From Gammaproteobacteria bacterium (lineage in GTDB: Bacteria; Pseudomonadota; Gammaproteobacteria; Steroidobacterales; Steroidobacteraceae): DNA of 64,000 nucleotides. The notes under the pieces were generated by a model, which was given only the letters and a program-made list of their open reading frames with translations, ran no database searches and was not told the origin of the DNA. Every line of letters starts with the position of its first letter. Within the stretch, counting starts at the first letter, position 1. A program made the position numbers and the translations under genes. Of this stretch, positions 26,951 through 35,611 are shown one piece after another. The DNA lies in assembly GCA_003164785.1 (NCBI GenBank), contig PLUE01000034.1:1-64000 (forward strand). The letters are read 5' to 3'.

Positions 26951-28342
26951 TCAGTAATTCAGCCAGACCAAGGCGTACAACGTGTTGTTGTCGGATGCAT
27001 TACGTCCGGTCCCGTCATAGTTGGTCTTCAGTCCATTGAACTTCTCGTAGGCCACGTACTGCAGTTGGAGCTTCACGTTGAGCCACGGTAGGTAGTTCAC
27101 CTCGGTAATATAACCGCTGGTGTTGGGGCTGTAGTTCGCGCTGCCCGTGACCGGTGCTGCCGGATACAGGAGCGTGTCCGTGCTTCCCATGGTGTTGAAA
27201 TAGCCCAGCGTGCCGCCGATTCGGCGCCGGTACATGTATTCACCGGTGAGTTTGAACGTCTTTAGGTTATCGCCGACGTTGGCGGAGAACTGATCGATCA
27301 CGCTGGCATCGAGCGATTGAGTCTCGTGAATATAGGTCGCCAGGACGGTCGCCAGATGATCCTCGCCGATGAACTGGTATTGTGCGTCCACCGCGGCGTC
27401 CTTGTATTGGTCGGTGGCACCTTGCAGGGCCGTTCCGTTGCCGGGATGCACCCGGGTGACCAGGCCGTAGGTCCCAGCGGACAGGGAATTTCTGCCCCAT
27501 CGCTCCTCATAGACCAGACGCCAATAAGGGGAGAGACCGTGAATCACGTTGCTCTGCGTGCTGTCGAGCGGATGCGCGCCTCCGACGACGGCCGCCGTGT
27601 AGCCGGTAATTTCGGCGTACAGGTGATCGTCGAACCACGCGTAGACGCCGATGCCGGCGACACTCTGGCCCAAGCGACCATCGACTTGCGCGGACGCAAT
27701 CTGACCGGGGGCCACGGTGCTGCCGGAGTAGGGGAATCCCCAGGCCGGCGTCGTGTTCCATGCATCCTGCACCGTCGGATTGTTGTTGAGCGTGACACCC
27801 AGAATCATGTGATGATCATTGGCGTCCGCTCCGCCGAACGACAGATGATGGGCATAACGAATGTCCGTATTGTCGAGCCCAAAATGATCGGCCGCTCCAT
27901 CATAGGTGAGTTGCATGAACGCCCCGAGCTCGTCGGCTATCTTCCCTGCATAGAAGAGGCTCACCTGATCCGGGAACAACACCTCGCCGTCCTTTGATAG
28001 CGCGCCCGGCAAGGCGCTGTCCGGCAGGGCCTTGCCCGTGTGGGTATACGACACCTGGAGCATCGCGCTGATGGGAGGAATGGAATTGAGCGCGAGAGTT
28101 TGATTGTCGTCGACATCGATGTTGGTTATCTGCTTGATGTTGTCGAGCACGTAACCATTTAGTTTGAACTCGCGACCGAACGGAGTGAGTTCTGGAAATA
28201 CCGTATGGCACGCTGCGCAGGCCATACCGGTCTGCCGCGCGAAACTGGGCACAGCCCAACTTGGGCCCACCGCCATTACCGGGGCGGTGAGCAACAAAAA
28301 TTTCAATAACGCATGACGCAAACTGCGTGAGCGAAAGATCAT
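26951..28342 (-). CDS. Predicted outer-membrane beta-barrel protein with N-terminal monoheme CxxCH motif
   Basis: Signal peptide-like start, SFARQTGMACAACHTVFPELTPFGREFKLNGYVL, then ~400 aa rich in aromatic/alternating residues ending in ALVWLNY. Confidence 0.75.
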   Translation of the reverse strand: MIFRSRSLRHALLKFLLLTAPVMAVGPSWAVPSFARQTGMACAACHTVFPELTPFGREFKLNGYVLDNIKQITNIDVDDNQTLALNSIPPISAMLQVSYTHTGKALPDSALPGALSKDGEVLFPDQVSLFYAGKIADELGAFMQLTYDGAADHFGLDNTDIRYAHHLSFGGADANDHHMILGVTLNNNPTVQDAWNTTPAWGFPYSGSTVAPGQIASAQVDGRLGQSVAGIGVYAWFDDHLYAEITGYTAAVVGGAHPLDSTQSNVIHGLSPYWRLVYEERWGRNSLSAGTYGLVTRVHPGNGTALQGATDQYKDAAVDAQYQFIGEDHLATVLATYIHETQSLDASVIDQFSANVGDNLKTFKLTGEYMYRRRIGGTLGYFNTMGSTDTLLYPAAPVTGSANYSPNTSGYITEVNYLPWLNVKLQLQYVAYEKFNGLKTNYDGTGRNASDNNTLYALVWLNY

Positions 28343-28429
28343 CTATCTACTCCCCATTCAAGTCCGCGCACAATCAATAACGACCTTCGCTTGGTGGAGA
28401 AGCATGGCGGGAGATGAGGCGAAAGTCTG

Positions 28430-28445
28430 TACGGGAATACCCGTA
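28430..28445. promoter_or_regulatory. Inverted repeat TACGGG-aata-CCCGTA upstream of the monoheme barrel gene
   Basis: Perfect 6-bp arms read directly, ~90 bp upstream of the start at 28342 (minus strand). Confidence 0.3.
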
Positions 28446-28601
28446 TCGAGATGAAGTGGATCGCATGGGCATATTCAACAGCACCCTATCGGCTTTCGAG
28501 CACCGTTTGCGGTGCGGTGACGACCGCGGTGCGCCGGATGCGGCCGCCACCGCTCGGACGGCCACGCCCCATTGCCAAGGGGATGCGAGGCTCTGGGTAA
28601 A

Positions 28602-29531
28602 TCATGAGGCGGGGCAGAGGGGTTTGCGAGCGTTAAGGTAGGCCACGCGATCGGTGGTGACTGCTTTTCCGGATTCCACCGTGGGCCTGACCAGCTTCTC
28701 AAACAAGTCGCGCTCGTCAGGCGAGAAGCTCTTCTCGAGAATGGTCGCGAGCGAGGGAGCCCACGGGTGGGGTGAGATGCCGAGAAATACGGACCAGTTG
28801 GTAACGAGGGAGGGCATGATGTCGATGTGTAGGCGCATGTGTATTGCGGTGAAGCCAGCCGCATTGGCAAAGTTCACCAAGTTGCGCTCGGAGAAATTGA
28901 CGATTGGTGACTCGGCGCACGCAGCCTCGGTGTCCGGAAATTGGGCGGACTTCCATCGATGCAAGAGGCCCAGAAACGGATCCCGCGGTGCGGCGGTCTG
29001 CGCTTCAATGCGCGTCCTGAGAACACGCGTGAGGAACGCCTCATCCTGCAAAATGGGCTCCGCGATGCTGATGAAGCCGCCTGGCTTCAAGACCCGATGA
29101 AACTCATTGAATGCCGCCGTCTTGTCCGAAACGTAGGCAATCGCCGCGCGGGCGACAACGACGTCTATCGAGGCATCAGCGATTCCGGCAAGATTCTGCG
29201 CCGAGAGTTGGAGGAATCGGCATTGGTCACTCACCTTCCGGTGCGTCGCGATCTGCTCGGCATGCCGAAGCATGGGCGCGGAGATGTCGGTGAGGATTAC
29301 TTTGACTGCACCAAATCGTTCGATGGCCCGGAACGCCACCAATCCCTCCCCCGAGCCGATGTCGAGAAGCGTCATTCCGGGCGAAATATGCGCGGCATCG
29401 AGCACGTTTTCCGCAAAGCGAGCGACGGATTCCTGCACGGCAATGTCATAGGTCGGATCGTCCCCGTGACGGCGGTGCAATAGCCATTCGGACCATTCAT
29501 CCGCTTCCTCATCCGGCCGATTACCCGTCAC
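28602..29531 (-). CDS. Class I SAM-dependent methyltransferase
   Basis: MTLLDIGSGEGLVAFRAIERFG, VILTDISAPMLRHAEQIA, NEFHRVLKPGGFISIAEPI. Confidence 0.85.
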   Translation of the reverse strand: MTGNRPDEEADEWSEWLLHRRHGDDPTYDIAVQESVARFAENVLDAAHISPGMTLLDIGSGEGLVAFRAIERFGAVKVILTDISAPMLRHAEQIATHRKVSDQCRFLQLSAQNLAGIADASIDVVVARAAIAYVSDKTAAFNEFHRVLKPGGFISIAEPILQDEAFLTRVLRTRIEAQTAAPRDPFLGLLHRWKSAQFPDTEAACAESPIVNFSERNLVNFANAAGFTAIHMRLHIDIMPSLVTNWSVFLGISPHPWAPSLATILEKSFSPDERDLFEKLVRPTVESGKAVTTDRVAYLNARKPLCPAS

Positions 29532-29664
29532 GAGACCTCCGATCTGTTACGCGCGGCAGGTCAAAAACTTCGGAAACCCCCTAAAGTTTCCCGGCCGGTG
29601 CCGATACTTTGTATCGCAAAGAGAAAGATGTCCACTTCGAGTTCAGTTTTTGGAGGCTATTTCA

Positions 29665-29835
29665 ATGACCATTTCCAGCGTCTCACCCTCGGCCGTTCCG
29701 ACGGTCCATGCTCCCGCCGCCGCTAAACCTCAAAGCGGGCAAGCCGTTCAAGCCGCCAAACCGGCTCCAGCACCCGTTGTAGCCGACAGTGATGGCGATC
29801 ACGATGGAAGTGGGCGGATTAACGTCACAGCGTAA
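29665..29835 (+). CDS. Small (56 aa) Ala/Pro-rich protein with Asp-rich DSDGDHDGSGRINVTA C-terminus
   Basis: GGAGG at 29651-29655 before ATG 29665; MTISSVSPSAVPTVHAPAAAKPQSGQAVQAAKPAPAPVVADSDGDHDGSGRINVTA. Confidence 0.55.
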   Translation: MTISSVSPSAVPTVHAPAAAKPQSGQAVQAAKPAPAPVVADSDGDHDGSGRINVTA

Positions 29836-29972
29836 AAGTCGCGAACCCCTCGAGGGTGGTTCCGTCGCCTATGCGGATGTTCAGCCCAATGGGTACATCG
29901 ATCATTTTTTTGTGGCCGCCGCCTTCGTGCGACAAGGCGTGGGGGCGCGTGGCCCTGGCACGCGCCCTGGGG

Positions 29973-30227
29973 TTAGCGCTTGAACCCTCTGGCGTGCTCC
30001 GGATCATCCAATTCGTCGGCCAATTCGTCTTCTTGCGCGTCGAGGAAAATGACCCCCTCATTGTCGGGATCGGGCATCTCCACATCCGCGTCCGCCTGAA
30101 GTTTGGCCAAGGCGAGGTTCAGGAGTTCTTCGCGTTGCAGCGCCTTGTCCGAGTCATACAGGTCCTCCAACTTCGTGCCGGGTGCATCGATCGTGATGAT
30201 CAGGGGTACGATGACAATGACCTTCAT
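29973..30227 (-). CDS. Hypothetical acidic small protein
   Basis: 84 aa MKVIVIVPLIITIDAPGTKLEDLYDSDKALQREELLNLALAKLQ...; start overlaps the stop of 30224..30460 by ATGA. Confidence 0.5.
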   Translation of the reverse strand: MKVIVIVPLIITIDAPGTKLEDLYDSDKALQREELLNLALAKLQADADVEMPDPDNEGVIFLDAQEDELADELDDPEHARGFKR

Positions 30228-30460
30228 GATGCCTTCCTGCGCTTCGCCGTCTTTTTGGCGGCTTTCTTGACCGCTTTCTTGGCGGCCTTCTTGGTGGTTT
30301 TGCGCGGCTTCCGGGGCGTGCCGGGAGATTCGTCGGGCTGCTGATCCACGAACTCCTTCAACTTGCTGATGATTTCCAGCGCTTCCTCGAGCAATGCCTT
30401 GAGGTTCTTGTTCTGCTTTCGCAGGGCGGCGTTCTCGGATTTAAGTTCGGCGTCGTTCAT
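30224..30460 (-). CDS. Small coiled-coil protein with Lys/Ala-rich histone H1-like tail
   Basis: MNDAELKSENAALRKQNKNLKALLEEALEIISKLKEFVDQQPDESPGTPRKPRKTTKKAAKKAVKKAAKKTAKRRKAS. Confidence 0.65.
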   Translation of the reverse strand: MNDAELKSENAALRKQNKNLKALLEEALEIISKLKEFVDQQPDESPGTPRKPRKTTKKAAKKAVKKAAKKTAKRRKAS

Positions 30461-30883
30461 GGAGTTCCCGCTTTTATGGGTTGCTAAAGGGGGGAATGAT
30501 AAGCTGGCTGCCACCTCCGCGGAGCCGTTTGTCGCATGTCTGCAGCAATATTTGACTTGGGCGGCACCCAACTGCGGGCGGCCGTTGCCGCGGATGACGG
30601 GACTCTCGGGCCCATCATGAAACAGCGCATCGGCAGCGTCGCGGCCGGCGATGCGCCCGCCGACATCGATTATGGTGGCGAGATTGGTCATGGCATCGTG
30701 GATGAGTCGCCGGATGCGCCGGCGGCGAACGATTATTTCGTCCCTATGTGCGGTAGCAGACGCAACGCAACAGAAATTGGCGCAGACTAGGCGGGTAAAA
30801 TCTGTCGTAACCCGAGCAAGCTGGGGATTTCGCGGCCTGCATGCCAATAGCGCACCCGCGAAAGCGGCACCTCCGGGAATACC

Positions 30884-31576
30884 ATGTCCATCGTCAAGAA
30901 CCAGCTTATCGAGAGCCTTCCGCGCAAGGAGCAAGCCCGCTTGCTCGGCGACTGCGAATTGGTGCAGTTGGTGTTGCAAGACGTGCTCTGCGAGCCTGGG
31001 CAGGTGGCCAAATACGCGTACTTTCCCACAGAGAGCTTCATATCGCTCATCACGGCGGTGGACGGAAAACCGGTCCTCGAAGTGGGAATGGTGGGACGCG
31101 AGGGCCTGCTTGGAGCGGAACTGGCCATGGGCGTAGGCGTCTCGCCGCTGCATGCGGTCGTGCAGGGTGCCGGCGGCGCCTGGCGGTTGGGCGCACGGCA
31201 ATTTCGAGCGGAGTTGAAGCGCAGCGCGCCGCTTCAGCAATGCATCGACCGGTATCTCTACGTCGTCATGGGGCAGCTCGCGACCTCCGCGGGATGCCTG
31301 CGATTCCACAATATCACCCAGCGCATGGCGCGCTGGTTGCTGATGACCCAGGATCGTGCCCTGAAAGACCAATTCCGCGTCACCCACGAATTTCTGGCCT
31401 TCATGTTGGGCGTGCGGCGGGTGGGAATCACCAATACGGCCAGCGAGTTACAACGTCGCGGTCTCATCCAGTATCGGCGCGGAGAACTTACGGTCTTGGA
31501 CCGGCCCGGTTTGGAGGCTGCCGCCTGCAGCTGCTACGAGGTGGACCGGCGCACCTATGCCGCGCTCCTGCATTGA
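30884..31576 (+). CDS. Crp/Fnr-family transcriptional regulator
   Basis: cNMP-like YFPTESFISLITAVDGKPVLEVGMVGREGLLG and C-terminal HTH HEFLAFMLGVRRVGITNTASELQRRGLIQYRRGELTVLDRPGLE. Confidence 0.85.
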   Translation: MSIVKNQLIESLPRKEQARLLGDCELVQLVLQDVLCEPGQVAKYAYFPTESFISLITAVDGKPVLEVGMVGREGLLGAELAMGVGVSPLHAVVQGAGGAWRLGARQFRAELKRSAPLQQCIDRYLYVVMGQLATSAGCLRFHNITQRMARWLLMTQDRALKDQFRVTHEFLAFMLGVRRVGITNTASELQRRGLIQYRRGELTVLDRPGLEAAACSCYEVDRRTYAALLH

Positions 31577-31588
31577 CAACGCTCCGAT

Positions 31589-31819
31589 CTATTTCGGCAT
31601 TTTGTTGCCGTTCGCCTTGAATTTTTCGCCGAGAGGCGTCAGTGCACCGCCGCCCTTGGGGTTGGTGTGACAATCCCCGCATGCCTTGCCCGTCTCGGTG
31701 CCAAATTGCGCCGTGGCGATCGCGGGCCGTGTGACTATCAATGTGAGCGCGCTGGCGACGACGATCGCGGCGGCCGTGCCCGTGGCGATCGCGAACGCGT
31801 TCCCTTTGGTGATTTTCAT
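31589..31819 (-). CDS. Small secreted monoheme c-type cytochrome-like protein
   Basis: Signal/anchor-like N-terminus then KACGDCHTNPKGGGALTPLGEKFKANGNKMPK (one CxxCH). Confidence 0.7.
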   Translation of the reverse strand: MKITKGNAFAIATGTAAAIVVASALTLIVTRPAIATAQFGTETGKACGDCHTNPKGGGALTPLGEKFKANGNKMPK

Positions 31820-32132
31820 AATCGAGTTGTCCTTGAAAATTGTGAAGCCAACGCTCTGGTCGCGCGATTGACTAGTGAAGGCTCAAAGATTGGAGCACGA
31901 GAGGAGAATATAGACAATCACCCTCCGCGTCTGTGCGCTGTCGTACGGGGTCCCGTACCGCGGTGCGATGGGGTTCACGCCGACAGTGCGTTACCGGACG
32001 GACTTTCGCGGCCTCGCAGCATATCCTGCCACGAGGATCAGGTCGTCCTCGAGACGGCGTTTGGCGGAGCGCGCTTGCTCGACGAACTGGAGGACGATCC
32101 GCTGCCGCGAATTTGTTGACGCGGCATGCCGC

Positions 32133-33707
32133 TCATTCGAATGCCTTGATGAGCGCGTCGAATCGCGCGGCGAATGATTTGTCGTGGGGAGTCACCGGCG
32201 GAATCCCGCGCTCGATGGACAGGAGCGAATACACCGCCGTCTGCGCCGCGCGCACCGAATATTCCACCGTGAAGACGACATCGTCCGCGATCTCGACGAA
32301 TTGACTGACGAAGGCGAGATTCTTCGAGTCCTTGGGCACCGGGGGCGGCCGATCGCTGCGCGTGCGCGGCATGAACATGCTCGTGATGTACGGCATGCGG
32401 GAGGGGATGCAGATCGCGTCCGCGACGGTGTCCGGATCGAATCGCAGATGGCCGCAGAGTTCCTTCAGGATCTCCCGCCCATCGCAGTCGTCCATCGGCT
32501 TCGACACGAAATTGCCGACACGGTCCGGATACAGCCCATATCCCCAGAACACCTGCACGTCACGCGGCTGATCGATGAAGTGAGGTTGATGCGCGAGGAC
32601 GATGGACATGAGCCAGTTCGAATCCTTGAACGTGACCAGTCCGCCGGTACCTGGTTGGTTCTGGCTGAAGTTCGACATCTGGTCGAAGAAATATGACGAT
32701 TTCAACGTGACCGTGAATGATTCCCAGCACGATTGGGCGATGCACTGATTGAAGGCCTGCGGATTGCCGAAGTCGGGGCGGCCCTCCGCGAGGTTCTGCC
32801 AGAGGCTCCACCCGTTGCTGTGCGCCTTGTCGTGCTTTGCCGGCGGGGCGGTCATCGACCCCGCGCTCGAGTCATCGGTCATGGAGCCGTTCTGAATCAC
32901 CACCCAATCGTCATCGCCCACCGGGTAATGGTCGGTCACACCGTCATGCAGGCAACGCAGCCCGGTGACCACGAATTGTCCGTTCGCGTATTGGTGCTCG
33001 ACGCCGGTCACCGTGCACCCGGTGTTGAATTTGACGCCCTGCTCTTCGAGCCACTTCTGCAGGGGCCTTACCAGCGAGTCGTATTGGTTGTAGACCGTAC
33101 GCTTGACGCCCGCCAGAGTCTCGATGCGTGAGAACTCGAGCATGAAGCGATGCAGATAGCGTTTGAATTCGACGGCGCTGTGCCAGGGCAGGAAGGCGAA
33201 GGTCGTCGACCACATGAACCAGAAGTTCGTTTCAAAGAAGCTCGGCGAAAGCCAGTCCGTTATCCTGCTGTCGTTCAACTCATGCTCGTCCGCGTTCGCG
33301 AGCTTGAGCAGTTCCATCCGATCCCGCATCGAAAATCCCATCGACGTCACGGGCACCCGTGCGCGGCGTTTGTCGACGAGCCGCGCCTGGGAATGGGAGT
33401 GGTATTTGTCGTTGAAATCGATGGTCTCGTCGTACACCGACTTGCCGGTCTGCGCGAGGGACGGAATGCTCTTGAACAGATCCCAGGTGCACTCGTAGTT
33501 TTCGGTGGTGAACATGCGGCCGCCGCGCATCGAATATCCCTGCGCCGCATCACCCGATGCATCGAGGCTGCCGCCGAGGCGCGATCCCGCTTCGAAGATC
33601 ACGATGTTGCCGCCGGGCACATTGCCGTCCCGGATCATGAATGCTGCGGCTGCGAGCGATCCGATGCCCGCACCCACGAGATAGGCCTTGGATTGGTCAT
33701 GCGACAT
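32133..33707 (-). CDS. ohyA: Oleate hydratase (MCRA family)
   Basis: SKAYLVGAGIGSLAAAAFMIRDGNVPGGNIVIFEAGSRLGGSLD; GYSMRGGRMFTTENYECTWDLF; FWFMWSTTFAFLPWHSAVEFKRYLHRF. Confidence 0.9.
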   Translation of the reverse strand: MSHDQSKAYLVGAGIGSLAAAAFMIRDGNVPGGNIVIFEAGSRLGGSLDASGDAAQGYSMRGGRMFTTENYECTWDLFKSIPSLAQTGKSVYDETIDFNDKYHSHSQARLVDKRRARVPVTSMGFSMRDRMELLKLANADEHELNDSRITDWLSPSFFETNFWFMWSTTFAFLPWHSAVEFKRYLHRFMLEFSRIETLAGVKRTVYNQYDSLVRPLQKWLEEQGVKFNTGCTVTGVEHQYANGQFVVTGLRCLHDGVTDHYPVGDDDWVVIQNGSMTDDSSAGSMTAPPAKHDKAHSNGWSLWQNLAEGRPDFGNPQAFNQCIAQSCWESFTVTLKSSYFFDQMSNFSQNQPGTGGLVTFKDSNWLMSIVLAHQPHFIDQPRDVQVFWGYGLYPDRVGNFVSKPMDDCDGREILKELCGHLRFDPDTVADAICIPSRMPYITSMFMPRTRSDRPPPVPKDSKNLAFVSQFVEIADDVVFTVEYSVRAAQTAVYSLLSIERGIPPVTPHDKSFAARFDALIKAFE

Positions 33708-33865
33708 GCGGGTCTCCCTGATGTGAATGGGCAGCTTCTCACCTACAGTGTATGTGGTCTGGAATTGACTGTCTGTGCGGTAGCCGATGCCGCCGACAGG
33801 TTGGTGCGATACGGCACAGTGCGGAATCAATCAGGCTATAGTCAGGTGCCATTCCTCGCCGGACG

Positions 33866-34591
33866 ATGTCATTGGAACCAAAATTCGACCCCAAGCAGAA
33901 TCATCTTCTCGCAGTGTTGCCGGATGCTGCGTGGCGGATGTGGGCACCGCATCTGCAGCCCGTGGAATTGAAGCTCGGGCAGGTGCTGAGCGAGTCGGGT
34001 TCGACACTGACCGACGTCTACTTTCCGACCACGGCGATCGTCTCGCTGCTGTACGTGATGGAAAACGGATCGTCCGCAGAAATCGCGGTCGTGGGCAATG
34101 AGGGGGTGGTGGGCGTGTCGCTCTTCATGGGTGGCGCATCCACGCCGAGCCGCGCGGTGGTGCAGAGCGCCGGGTCTGGCGTCCGGCTCGCCAACCGGTA
34201 CATGATGGTGGAGTTCAACAAGGCCGGTCCCGTCCTGCATCTGTTGCTGCGCTATACCCAGGCGCTCATCACTCAGATGGCGCAAACGGCCGTGTGCAAC
34301 CGACATCATTCGCTGGATCAGCAACTTTGCCGTTGGTTGTTGTTGAGTCTCGACCGGTTGCAGGGTAGTGAATTGGTGATGACGCAGGAACTCATCGCCA
34401 ACATGCTCGGCGTGCGCCGGGTCGGCGTGACCGAGGGGGCGCTGAAGCTGCAGAAAGCGGGATTGATCAGCTATTTTCGCGGACATATCACCGTGCTGGA
34501 CCGGCCCGGTCTCGAGAACCGGACCTGCGAGTGCTATAGAGTCGTGAAGACGGAATACGACCGTTTGCTGCCTGCATTGAAGGCCGGTTAG
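33866..34591 (+). CDS. Crp/Fnr-family transcriptional regulator (paralogue of 30884..31576)
   Basis: YFPTTAIVSLLYVMENGSSAEIAVVGNEGVVGVSLFMGG; TQELIANMLGVRRVGVTEGALKLQKAGLISYFRGHITVLDRPGLE. Confidence 0.85.
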   Translation: MSLEPKFDPKQNHLLAVLPDAAWRMWAPHLQPVELKLGQVLSESGSTLTDVYFPTTAIVSLLYVMENGSSAEIAVVGNEGVVGVSLFMGGASTPSRAVVQSAGSGVRLANRYMMVEFNKAGPVLHLLLRYTQALITQMAQTAVCNRHHSLDQQLCRWLLLSLDRLQGSELVMTQELIANMLGVRRVGVTEGALKLQKAGLISYFRGHITVLDRPGLENRTCECYRVVKTEYDRLLPALKAG

Positions 34592-34676
34592 CCGGTCAGG
34601 CGCGACTCCTGCGCATGCCCCGCGGGCTTGAGCGGAGGTCCCGGCGACATCCGCGGGACGTGTAGTAGAATCGCGC

Positions 34677-35528
34677 ATGGTTAAATTCCTGTCGCGCCTG
34701 CCGATGTGGGTGCTCTATGCCGTTTCCGGATTTCTTTACCTTCTCGCCTATTACGTGGTGCGGCACCGTCATCGGGTGATCGAGGACCAGATCGCGCAGG
34801 TGTTTCCGCAGGCGAGCGCCGGCGAGCGCACCACCATCCACAAGAATTTCCTGAAGAATTTCTGCGACGTCCTGGTCGAGGTGCTCAAGTCCGCGTCCAT
34901 GGGCGCCGCGGAGCTGGGCGCGCACGTGCATCTGGTCAATCTGCCGGTGGTGCGTGGTCATTTGGATTCGGGCCGGTCGGTGATGTTGGTGACATCCCAT
35001 CTGTGCAACTGGGAATGGCTGCTGCAGGGCATTGCCGTGCAATTGGGTTTTCCGATCGACGCGGCCTACAAGCCGCTGCACGATCAATGGGCGGAGCGGC
35101 TGATGCTCGGCATTCGTTCCCGGTTCGGCGCGCGATTGGTGCCGGCGAAGGAGTTGCTGGGCGACATCTTGAAACGCCGCGCCGTCGTCCGTGCCGTGGC
35201 CATGAACGCGGATCAGGCGCCGGTGTCGACCGATAAGCGCTATTGGACCCAGTTCCTGGGCCAGGACACGGCTTTCTACATGGGCGCGGAACAGATTGCC
35301 CGCGCGACCCGGCTGCCGATGATCTATGTGGTCATGCGGCGCACGCGGCGCGGGTATTACGAGGTCGAATTCCAGCGGTTGTGGGACGGGCGGGAGTCCG
35401 TGCCGCCGAATGGCATCACCGAGCGCTATGCGCGGGCCTGCGAAATCGACGTGCTCAAGAGTCCGGCTGACTGGCTGTGGTCCTACCGCCGCTGGCGGCT
35501 CAAAAAAACCTTGTATGGGATTGATTGA
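34677..35528 (+). CDS. LpxL/HtrB-like lipid acyltransferase
   Basis: Membrane N-terminus; MLVTSHLCNWEWLLQG, VRAVAMNADQAPV, TAFYMGAEQIARATRLPMIYVVMRR. Confidence 0.82.
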   Translation: MVKFLSRLPMWVLYAVSGFLYLLAYYVVRHRHRVIEDQIAQVFPQASAGERTTIHKNFLKNFCDVLVEVLKSASMGAAELGAHVHLVNLPVVRGHLDSGRSVMLVTSHLCNWEWLLQGIAVQLGFPIDAAYKPLHDQWAERLMLGIRSRFGARLVPAKELLGDILKRRAVVRAVAMNADQAPVSTDKRYWTQFLGQDTAFYMGAEQIARATRLPMIYVVMRRTRRGYYEVEFQRLWDGRESVPPNGITERYARACEIDVLKSPADWLWSYRRWRLKKTLYGID

Positions 35529-35611
35529 GGAGCTTCGGCGCGGGTGCCTTGCGTGGTATCGGGTGCATCGACAACTGCGATACCTTCGCCGTGGGCTCGC
35601 TGTAGACCTCG

